This document shows, in pieces, positions 1-5,599 of a stretch of 5,599 bases of DNA. The notes beneath the pieces were generated by a model. That model was not told where the DNA came from. It did no database searches and saw only the letters and a program-made list of their open reading frames with translations. The position numbers and the translations under genes were made by a program. Each line of letters starts with the position of its first letter. Position 1 is the stretch's first letter. This DNA comes from Candidatus Competibacteraceae bacterium (lineage in GTDB: Bacteria; Pseudomonadota; Gammaproteobacteria; Competibacterales; Competibacteraceae), in contig JAAUQA010000250.1 in the NCBI GenBank assembly GCA_012032855.1, positions 1 to 5,599 on the forward strand. Direction: 5' to 3'.

Positions 1-201
1 GATTACGGCATTGCGCCGCCGGGCCGCAAAGCGGCAGACGCCCCCACTCCTATCCGGTTCCAGCGTAACGAGCCAGTGCAATGCCCGCATTGCGGATCGT
101 CCGAAACCGACAGGGTCAGCCAATTCGGCTCCACCCCGTGTAAAGCGCTTTACCAGTGTCGGGACTGTCTAGAACCGTTCGATTATTTCAAATGTTTGTG
201 A
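1..201 (+). CDS. paaD: Phenylacetate-CoA oxygenase accessory protein PaaD (PaaJ), C-terminal part; 5' end outside window
   Basis: Frame 1 is open from the first base to a TGA and gives the last 66 residues of the protein. They contain a zinc-ribbon-like cysteine set: CPHC at residues 28-31 of the fragment and CRDC at 53-56. The highly characteristic tail FGSTPCKALYQC followed by EPFDYFKCL is the signature end of PaaD. In the family, an N-terminal MIP18/DUF59-type domain, which lies before this window, precedes this cysteine-rich tail. PaaD is needed for activity of the multicomponent ring-1,2-phenylacetyl-CoA epoxidase PaaABCE, probably through iron-sulfur or metal maturation; its exact role is less settled than that of the other subunits. 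The gene stops 13 bases before paaE, in the order expected for a paaABCDE operon. Assignment is confident; the start cannot be seen. Confidence 0.95.
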   Translation, partial: DYGIAPPGRKAADAPTPIRFQRNEPVQCPHCGSSETDRVSQFGSTPCKALYQCRDCLEPFDYFKCL

Positions 202-214
202 ACAGGATCTTCCA

Positions 215-1291
215 ATGAGCAAATTCTACCCACTGACGGTCGCCGATGTGCGCCGAGAAACGCGCGACTCGGTGGTCGTCACCTTCGACATACCGGATTC
301 TCTGAAAGATGCGTTCCGTTTCACTCAAGGTCAGTATCTGACGTTCCGCACTCGTATCGACGATGAGGAAGTACGTCGTTCATATTCTATTTGCGCTGCG
401 GTACAAGACCCAGCGCTGCGCGTCGGCATCAAAAAGGTCGCCGGCGGGCTATTCTCGACTTGGGCCAACGAAGTGCTGCAACCCGGCCAGATCTTAGAGG
501 CGATGCCGCCCATGGGTAATTTTCACGTACCCTTGGATCCCACCCATCGCAAACATTACGCTGTTTTCGCTGGCGGCAGCGGCATCACTCCGATCCTGGG
601 TTTGGTCAAGACCACCCTACTGGCTGAGCCACACAGTGCGATTACGCTGTTTTACGGTAACGAAGCCACCAGCAGCATCATGTTCCGTGAGGAACTGGAA
701 GATTTAAAAAACGAGCATCTCGGTCGCCTTAACCTGATCCACATCTTGAATCGGGAACACCAGGACATTGATCTGTTCAACGGCATGCTCACCAAGGACA
801 AATGTGCCCAACTATTCCAGCACTGGCTGGATATCAAAACCGTGGACACGGCCTTCATCTGCGGTCCGCAAGCGATGATGATACAAGTCTCCGAAGCCTT
901 GCAAGAACACGGTTTAGATAAACGGCAGATCAAATTCGAACTGTTCACCACCGGCGAAGCGCCCAAGCGCCCCCGTAAAGCCGAAACCGTCGCCAAGACT
1001 GCCGGAAATAACACCTGCGAGGTGACCGTAATTCTGGATGGGCGGGCCAGCAGTTTTCAGCTGGAGAAGAATACTGACACTCTGCTCGATGCAGCCTTGA
1101 AAGAAGGCACCGAACTGCCTTACGCCTGCAAAGGTGGAGTCTGTTCCACCTGCCGAGCGATGTTGGTCGAGGGCGAGGTCGATATGAACGCTAATTTCGC
1201 ATTGGAAGATTATGAAATCGCGCGGGGCTATATCCTGGCCTGTCAGAGTTATCCGATCACCGACAAAATCACCATTGATTACGACCAGTAG
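215..1291 (+). CDS. paaE: 1,2-phenylacetyl-CoA epoxidase, reductase subunit PaaE (PaaK)
   Basis: Complete 358-residue protein of normal family length. It transfers electrons from NAD(P)H through FAD and a plant-type [2Fe-2S] cluster to the diiron oxygenase PaaA, which epoxidises the ring of phenylacetyl-CoA in the cytoplasm. Domains in order: an FAD-binding barrel at about 1-105 with the RSYS motif at 55-58; a nucleotide-binding domain at about 112-245 with GGSGITP at 120-126 and CGPQAMM at 216-222; a linker rich in K, R and A at 246-265; and a C-terminal ferredoxin domain at about 267-358. The cluster ligands are C305, C310 and C313 (CKGGVCSTC) with C343 (ACQSYP). The ATG at 215 is supported by an AGGA at 204-207. 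All key residues are present, so the enzyme should be functional. It lies between paaD and a PaaA/PaaC-like gene and is very likely co-transcribed with both. The reductase-then-ferredoxin order separates PaaE from ferredoxin-first reductases of other oxygenases. Confidence 0.96.
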   Translation: MSKFYPLTVADVRRETRDSVVVTFDIPDSLKDAFRFTQGQYLTFRTRIDDEEVRRSYSICAAVQDPALRVGIKKVAGGLFSTWANEVLQPGQILEAMPPMGNFHVPLDPTHRKHYAVFAGGSGITPILGLVKTTLLAEPHSAITLFYGNEATSSIMFREELEDLKNEHLGRLNLIHILNREHQDIDLFNGMLTKDKCAQLFQHWLDIKTVDTAFICGPQAMMIQVSEALQEHGLDKRQIKFELFTTGEAPKRPRKAETVAKTAGNNTCEVTVILDGRASSFQLEKNTDTLLDAALKEGTELPYACKGGVCSTCRAMLVEGEVDMNANFALEDYEIARGYILACQSYPITDKITIDYDQ

Positions 1292-1298
1292 CGGCTGC

Positions 1299-1303
1299 GA
1301 GGA
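1299..1303 (+). promoter_or_regulatory. Ribosome binding site of the PaaA/PaaC-like gene
   Basis: GAGGA lies 7 bases before the ATG at 1311, just after the paaE stop. It decides the start of the frameshifted downstream gene. A longer in-frame reading would begin inside paaE at 1212 and has no such site. Confidence 0.7.
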
Positions 1304-1310
1304 ATCCAAG

Positions 1311-2074
1311 ATGCAAGAAGAAGAAAGCCTGCGCGATTATCTCGCGGCAGGCGGCAAATTAAGTTCGCCCGACAACGCTACGCCCCGCTATCGCGGCGAA
1401 GTCATGCGTTTCATGGCGGTGTTTGTGGATTCAGAAATGGCGGGAGCGGCCGGTTTTACCGACTGCATTAACCAAGCGCCGGGGCTCAAGGAGCGGATGG
1501 TGGCGGCCAAGATGGTGCTGGAAAAGTTCAACCACGCCGAACAAGTGTTGCGTCTGATGGAACAGTTCGCGCCCGCACCACCCTGTATGTGTCTGCCCAT
1601 CAATGGGCAGCGCGGGTTGACCGCAATGCCGATCCCAGTGCCCAGCAGGTGCAGGGCGATATGCGGCTCAGCGTGTTCCATTATCCGCTATTCGGTTGGG
1701 TAGATGCAGTAGTGATGAATTTCCTGATGGGCCGCGCCACGGTGATTCAATTGGACGAAACCAGCCGTTGTTCTTACCAACCCCTGGCCGATGTGATACT
1801 GGACATTCTGCCGGTCGAAAGGCGCCACGCTGAACTGGGCGAGGCGGGGGTGCGTAAAGTATTGGACACCGGGCACGATCCCACGGCAGTGCAGGCGTCG
1901 GTGAATTACTGGTATCCCCGCGTGGCCGCGACGTTTGGCCGGGCGGCCTCCGATCATTTCGAGAAATACCGGCAATACGGCCTGCGCCAACGCAGTAACG
2001 AGGAGTTGCTGACGCTGTGGCAGGATGAAATAGCAGCGGCTTTGGATCAGCTGAGGCTTAGCGCGCCTGCTTGA
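1311..2074 (+). pseudogene. Phenylacetic acid catabolic family protein (PaaA/PaaC-like), broken by a one-base frameshift near 1569
   Basis: Reading from the ATG at 1311 gives 86 residues (MQEEESLRDYL to LRLMEQF). The protein then continues in the next frame as ARTTLYVSAHQW through to the TGA at 2072-2074. Restoring one base near 1569 (for example TTCGGCGCC in place of TTCGCGCC) gives a continuous protein of about 254 residues, which matches the length I expect for this helical family. The sequence resembles PF05138 ferritin-like proteins (PaaA and PaaC of the phenylacetyl-CoA epoxidase) but is neither of the standard subunits. In restored numbering, a metal-ligand-like ExxH is seen at E170-H173 (VERRHAELGE). 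The matching first-helix site (EKFNHAE, E71 and H75) has one extra residue between E and H, so diiron binding is uncertain. The gene follows paaE by 19 bases with a good ribosome binding site and is probably the last gene of the operon. As written, the product would stop at base 1703, about 131 residues long with a foreign tail. Sequencing error and true pseudogene are both possible. Confidence 0.82.
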
Positions 2075-2088
2075 TTCTACAAGAGAGC

Positions 2089-3286
2089 CTAACGATTATC
2101 GGCAATCCACCGGCACACGCCTTGAGTTCCGCCGAGCGGTAGCGCCATAAGCCTGCCCTGTTCGGTCAGGGGGTAAGCCTGTTCAGTCCGACACACTACC
2201 GCCCCGCGTTTGAGCGCCTCTGCCCCATAAACGTCTTCCAGGACACGAAAATGTTTGAGGTTGCGTCTTTCGACGGCGGCGGTTACTTTGCATTCCACCG
2301 CGAGAAATTGTTGCGGACCGATCTCGACCAGCAGGTCCAATTCCTCGCCCTGAGCTGTCCGCCAGAACCAAAGCGGCGGTCGCTGACCGGCATTCAGGAA
2401 ATGCTTCCACACTTCACCGATCACCAGGTTCTCCCATACAACACCCCACGCGGCATTTTGGACTACGGCGGACCAATTCGGAAACCCGAGCAGGTAGAGC
2501 AGTAGCCCGGAATCGGCGAAGTACATTTTAGGGGTTTTGATCAAGCGCTTGCCGGGGCTGCTGTGATAGGGCTCCAGCAACAACACTTGCCGGCTTGCCT
2601 GCAAAATCGACAACCAGCTTTTGGCCGTATTGGGAGCGATGCCCACATCACGGGCCAACTCCGCCAGCGATAGCAACTGACCCACTCGCAGCGCCGCCGC
2701 CCGCAAGAACCGGTCAAAATCCCGCAGGCTGCCGACATTCAAGCTGTTCCGGACATCACGTTCCAAATAGGTGGCGAAATAAGAACCCAACCACAACTCG
2801 CGATCCAATTCAGGCCGTTGCCACAATTCCGGGAAACCGCCGCGCCAGCAATACGTGTCTGTCTCCGACAGGGTGGCTTCAGGAAACACTTCTACCAGTG
2901 CCAGCGTTGGTAGCGCGAGGACAGCGCAGCGCCCGGCCAGGGATTCCGAGACTCCTTGCATCAACGCGAAATCCTGGGAACCGGTCAGCACGAAACGTCC
3001 GGGCCTTCGGTCACGATCAATGGCGATTTTCAGATAACGCAGCAGCTCCGGGACATACTGCACTTCATCGATGATCAGGGGTTCCTGCCGACCGGACAAA
3101 AGACCGGAAGGGTCCAACCGGGCGGTTTCCGCGTCGCGGGGAATGTCGAGCGTGACATAATCGGCTTGGGGAAACAGGCGTCGCACCAGCGAAGTTTTCC
3201 CGCTGCCGAGCACCGCTCAGTACCAAAGCGGGAAACTGAGCAAACGCCCGTTCGAGTACCGCAGAGATTTGCCTTTCAATCCACAT
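2089..3286 (-). pseudogene. AAA_14/DUF4143 family ATPase, frameshifted within Walker A near 3202
   Basis: Minus-strand gene. From ATG 3286 the frame reads MWIERQISAVLERAF and on to LVLSGARQ (28 residues). It then goes out of frame at base 3202, and the remaining 370 residues continue as GKTSLVRRLF to the TAG at 2091-2089. Restoring two bases gives a full Walker A (GARQxGKTS, or GARGSGKTS) and a protein of about 399 residues, the usual size for this family. The rest is well preserved: Walker B-like PLIIDEVQYVPELL; a sensor-like FVLTGSQDF; the DUF4143 region with YLERDVRNSL, a helix-turn-helix-like stretch (LAELARDVGIAPNTAKSWL) and YFADSGLLLYLLG; and a C-terminal PD-(D/E)XK-like element, EELDLLVE then AVECKV. 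Family members are common accessory ATPases of unclear function, sometimes linked to toxin-antitoxin or DNA-related roles. There is no partner gene here. A shorter product could begin at GTG 3213, but it would lack the first glycine of the P-loop and a credible ribosome site. The gene converges on the paa genes and diverges from the kinase gene. Confidence 0.8.
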
Positions 3287-3300
3287 GCAGATAATCTGCA
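3286..3300. repeat. Perfect 7+1+7 inverted repeat at the ATPase start codon
   Basis: TGCAGAT, one A, then ATCTGCA: both arms match exactly. The repeat covers the 15 bases immediately around and upstream of the proposed minus-strand ATG (3286-3284). This is where an operator, or an RNA hairpin masking the start codon, could act on ATPase expression. Only the symmetry is seen; a regulatory role is inferred. Confidence 0.5.
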
Positions 3301-3436
3301 ATTCTAATGCATAATTGTCAATCTCCTTGATATGTCGACCGGTTTATGGCACATAGAATTTACTTTAGACGTTTCGTAATGGCATTGAATGTCTTTCAGA
3401 AGCAAAGCGATTGCTTGAAATAAAGACTCTGGATTG
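3287..3436. other. Divergent intergenic region between the ATPase and the histidine kinase
   Basis: About 150 bases, visibly richer in A and T than the flanking genes, separating two divergently read genes, so promoters for both should lie here. On the minus strand there is an exact TTGACA (3321-3316), but the best -10-like match (GATTAT, 3296-3291) is 19 bases further on, longer than ideal. On the plus strand TTGATA (3328-3333) and TAGAAT (3354-3359) are 20 bases apart, also weak. I therefore do not call a precise promoter on either strand. The region also holds two inverted repeats. Confidence 0.55.
3391..3427 (+). repeat. Nested inverted repeat (possible leader hairpin) ahead of the histidine kinase
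   Basis: The inner arms AAGCAA (3400-3405) and TTGCTT (3411-3416) pair perfectly around a 5-base loop. The outer arms GTCTTT (3391-3396) and AAAGAC (3422-3427) also pair perfectly, separated from the inner stem by a small internal loop (3 and 5 bases). TTTC (3394-3397) and GAAA (3417-3420) offer a competing pairing. The structure ends 9 bases before the kinase ATG, so if transcribed it could affect ribosome access. It lacks a T-run, so it is not a classical terminator. It could equally be a protein-binding site in DNA, or chance. Confidence 0.45.
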
Positions 3437-5263
3437 ATGAGCTGGACGACGGTTATCTGGTCCATGGCGGCAGCCGCTTGTCTGACCCTGGCGGGGGTGC
3501 ATTTTTGCGTGTGGCTGTACCAGCGCCATTCCTGGGCAAGCCTCTTATTCTCCATCAGCGCGGTGGCGGCAGCGGTAATCGCCATGCAGGAATTAGTCCT
3601 GATGCATGCGCAGACACCTGCCGGATATGGCGCGACGTTGCGCTGGATGCACGTATCGGCGGCAACGATAATAATTTCGGTCGTCTGGTTCATTCGCTGG
3701 CATCTGCAGACCGGACGGCTTTGGTTGGCGTGGCTGATCACCGGCCTGCGGGTGCTGATATTGATACTGAATTTCTCCCTCTTCCCCAACGCCACTTTTT
3801 TGGAGATACACGCCCTGAGAGCGGTGTCGTTCCTTGGCGAAACGCTATCGGTGCCAGTGGGTGAGATGAATCCGTGGCGGGTTCTCATTCAACTAAACAC
3901 GGTGCTGTTGCTCATCTATGTGGTGGACGCCACCCTTGCCGCGTGGAGGCTGGGCAAAGGTCGGCAGGCTTTGGTATTGGGGGGCTCTGTCCTGCTCGCC
4001 ATCATCCTGTCATTCACTTTCTCTGCGCTTATGGTCGGCGGAATCCTGCCCGGACCCTGCGTTGCAATCGTCTACCTGCTGTTGGTGTTGGCCATGGCCT
4101 TCGAGCTGAGCATCGACTTGTTTCGCGTGCAACAGCTTGCGCAGGATCTGCATGATAGCGAGGAGCGTATGCGCCTGGCCGCCCGCGCCGCTGAGCTGGG
4201 CTTATGGGAATGGGACAGCCTGCGGGACGAGGTATGGACCAACGATGTCAGCCACGAACGAACCGGAACCTCCCCCTCCGAGCGCATCAGCCAAGCGCAT
4301 TATCTGGAGTTGATCCATCCCGAAGATCGCGATAGCGTTCAACGGGCGCTGCGTCGGACTCTGGAAGACGCTGAGGAATTCCAAGCGGAGTTCCGTTTGA
4401 CCGGGGCGGACGGAAGCGAACGCTGGATAGCCGCACGAGGCCAGTTGGAGCGCAACGGAGAGGGTCGGCGGCAGCTTATACGTGGCGTATCCATGGACAT
4501 TTCTGAAAGAAAGCGAGTCTCCGAACAGTTGCAGCGTCAGCGCGACGAATTAGCCCATATACAGCGGGTGTCCACCTTGGGCCAGTTCTCGGCGGCGCTG
4601 GCGCACGAACTCAATCAGCCACTGGGGGCGATTCTTCGCAACGCCGAAGCCGGGGAATTGTTTCTGCGGCAAAATCCCCCTGACCTTGCAGAATTGACGG
4701 ATATTCTGGTGGATATCCAGCGGGACGAGCAGCGGGCAGCGGCCATCATCGAACGCATGCGCTCATTGTTGAAACACAAGGAACTCCAGTTCGAGTTAAT
4801 GGAACTAAACGAATCAATCGAGCAAATTGCCACTTTGCTTCGCACTGAAATCCAGGCACAACAGGTAACCTGGCAGATGGTGATACCGCGCAAAATCCCC
4901 GTGGTCCGGGCAGACCGCATTCATTTCCAGCAGATAATGCTGATCCTGCTGCTGAACAGTTTGGATGCGCTGGCGTCCAAATATGATGGCTCTCGGCGGA
5001 TCGAGATTCATGCCGCGCCAGTAGGCGGGGAAATGGTCGAATTGGCTGTCAAGGACACCGGGGTGGGGATCGATCCCGATCGATTGCCCCATGTGTTTGA
5101 GCCGTTTGTCACCACCAAAACGAAAGGTACCGGCATCGGGCTTGCGATTGCGAAGACCATCGTCGAAGCGCACGGCGGTCGCATTGGGGCCGAAAACAAT
5201 CCGGACGGTGGCGCGACAGTTCGATTCACGCTGCCGGTCGCGCAGGAGAGCGGCGCCGCATGA
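3437..5263 (+). CDS. Membrane-bound PAS sensor histidine kinase (FixL-like)
   Basis: 608-residue protein that should autophosphorylate on histidine and pass the phosphate to the regulator encoded next. The N-terminal third (about 1-228) is a membrane sensor with about seven hydrophobic segments, near 4-28, 32-56, 68-88, 95-113, 147-166, 178-200 and 206-226. A short linker leads to a PAS domain at about 243-357 (LGLWEWD, LIHPEDRDS, and the closing DISERKR). A coiled linker follows, then the HisKA domain with H390 as phosphoacceptor in ALAHELNQPLGAIL. The ATPase domain has the N box at N507 (LLLNSLDAL), G1 box DTGVGI at 540-545, F box FEPF at 554-557 and G2 box GTGIGLA at 564-570. All catalytic boxes are intact. 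I chose ATG 3437 over the TTG at 3434; the ribosome site is weak (GGA at 3431-3433) and a hairpin lies just upstream. The stop overlaps the regulator start by 4 bases (ATGA). The signal sensed is not identifiable; PAS and the membrane part are both candidates. Confidence 0.93.
   Translation: MSWTTVIWSMAAAACLTLAGVHFCVWLYQRHSWASLLFSISAVAAAVIAMQELVLMHAQTPAGYGATLRWMHVSAATIIISVVWFIRWHLQTGRLWLAWLITGLRVLILILNFSLFPNATFLEIHALRAVSFLGETLSVPVGEMNPWRVLIQLNTVLLLIYVVDATLAAWRLGKGRQALVLGGSVLLAIILSFTFSALMVGGILPGPCVAIVYLLLVLAMAFELSIDLFRVQQLAQDLHDSEERMRLAARAAELGLWEWDSLRDEVWTNDVSHERTGTSPSERISQAHYLELIHPEDRDSVQRALRRTLEDAEEFQAEFRLTGADGSERWIAARGQLERNGEGRRQLIRGVSMDISERKRVSEQLQRQRDELAHIQRVSTLGQFSAALAHELNQPLGAILRNAEAGELFLRQNPPDLAELTDILVDIQRDEQRAAAIIERMRSLLKHKELQFELMELNESIEQIATLLRTEIQAQQVTWQMVIPRKIPVVRADRIHFQQIMLILLLNSLDALASKYDGSRRIEIHAAPVGGEMVELAVKDTGVGIDPDRLPHVFEPFVTTKTKGTGIGLAIAKTIVEAHGGRIGAENNPDGGATVRFTLPVAQESGAA
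5244..5248 (+). promoter_or_regulatory. Ribosome binding site of the response regulator
   Basis: AGGAG inside the 3' end of the kinase gene, 11 bases before the ATG at 5260. It supports that start over the out-of-frame ATG at 5264 and indicates translational coupling with the kinase. Confidence 0.65.
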
Positions 5264-5599
5264 ATGAACCGCCACGGATGACGGTATTTGTTGTGGACGA
5301 CGATGCATCCTTCCTGAAGAGCATCCAACGCCTGCTGCGCAGCAGCGGTTATGCCGTGGAAAGTTTCAGCTCTGCAACCGCTTTCCTGACGCGGCGCTCG
5401 CCACAGACCAGGGGATGCGTATTGGCAGACCTGCAAATGCCCAACATGGATGGTCTGGCGTTGCAAGCGGCGTTGGCGCAATCCGCCAATCCTTTACCCG
5501 TCGTTTTTCTCACCGGTCAGGGCGACATCCCCAGCAGCGTCCGGGCGATGCGCCAGGGCGTGGAGGATTTCCTGGTCAAGACCGTGCCAAAGGAGACGC
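5260..5599 (+). CDS. FixJ/NarL-family response regulator, N-terminal receiver domain; 3' end outside window
   Basis: 113 residues are visible before the window ends, covering nearly all of a receiver domain. Acidic pocket D13-D15 (VVDDDAS), phosphoacceptor D57 (VLADLQMPNMDG), switch threonine T85 (FLTGQGDIPSSVRAM) and conserved lysine K107 (DFLVKT) are all in place. The TGQGDIP and RAMRQG wording is typical of the FixJ branch, whose members carry a C-terminal LuxR-type helix-turn-helix DNA-binding domain. That domain would lie beyond base 5599 and is inferred, not seen. The lysine is followed by threonine rather than the usual proline. The start overlaps the kinase stop by 4 bases, so the pair is almost certainly a single co-translated two-component system. 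The target genes are unknown. Confidence 0.93.
   Translation, partial: MNEPPRMTVFVVDDDASFLKSIQRLLRSSGYAVESFSSATAFLTRRSPQTRGCVLADLQMPNMDGLALQAALAQSANPLPVVFLTGQGDIPSSVRAMRQGVEDFLVKTVPKET

Noticed and set aside
2054..2090. Possible terminator between the convergent paa and ATPase genes
   Set aside because: Only short arms (AGGCT and AGCCT, with a small CTTG/CAAG inside), a long loop and no T-run; too weak to call.
2595..3074. Plus-strand open frame of 159 codons across the ATPase gene
   Set aside because: It is P-, R- and T-rich with no motif, and opposite the conserved DUF4143 and Walker B region on the minus strand.
3346..3365. Possible sigma-54 promoter (TGGCAC at 3346-3351) ahead of the kinase
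   Set aside because: The -24-like half is good, but no TTGC-type -12 element follows at the required spacing.
3304..3888. Long minus-strand open frame of 194 codons overlapping the kinase gene
   Set aside because: It is antisense to the well-supported kinase membrane domain, reads as low-similarity C- and R-rich sequence, and ends in the intergenic region. It is a shadow frame.
4814..5308. Minus-strand open frame of 164 codons opposite the kinase ATPase domain
   Set aside because: The plus strand carries intact N, G1, F and G2 boxes here. The antisense frame shows no domain and arises from GC-biased codons.
1..5599. CRISPR arrays, tRNA/rRNA genes, insertion sequences or other mobile elements
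   Set aside because: No regularly spaced repeats, cloverleaf-like sequence, transposase motifs or terminal inverted repeats were seen by eye on either strand.

Overview
The window looks like a moderately GC-rich chromosomal fragment from a proteobacterium, probably beta- or gamma-class. The reasons are an aerobic phenylacetyl-CoA oxygenase locus (paaD-paaE), a FixL/FixJ-style two-component pair, and Shine-Dalgarno-led, tightly packed genes. The lineage is inferred from gene content only; I cannot place the species.

Layout. Bases 1-2074 (+ strand) are the 3' end of a paa operon: the C-terminal part of PaaD, a complete PaaE reductase, and a third gene encoding a PaaA/PaaC-family ferritin-like protein that is split by a one-base frameshift near 1569. 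Bases 2089-3286 (- strand, converging on the paa genes with a 14-base gap) encode an AAA_14/DUF4143-type ATPase whose reading frame is broken inside the Walker A loop near 3202. Bases 3287-3436 are an AT-richer divergent intergenic region with an inverted repeat at the ATPase start and a nested hairpin just before the next gene. Bases 3437-5599 (+ strand) hold a two-component operon: a complete 608-residue membrane sensor histidine kinase (about seven TM helices, PAS, HisKA, HATPase) overlapping by 4 bases a FixJ-like response regulator that runs off the window end.

How the genes relate. PaaD is an accessory protein of the ring-1,2-phenylacetyl-CoA epoxidase, and PaaE delivers NAD(P)H electrons to that oxygenase. 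The third gene resembles the oxygenase's helical subunits and probably belongs to the same operon, but its role is unknown. The ATPase is a stand-alone accessory gene. The kinase and regulator form a coupled signalling pair whose stimulus and targets cannot be read from the window.

I found no convincing previously undescribed system. The items most worth a second look are the extra PaaA/PaaC-like gene after paaE, and the fact that two neighbouring genes each carry a small indel that restores a full-length family member when corrected. The latter suggests either sequencing errors or recent inactivation.
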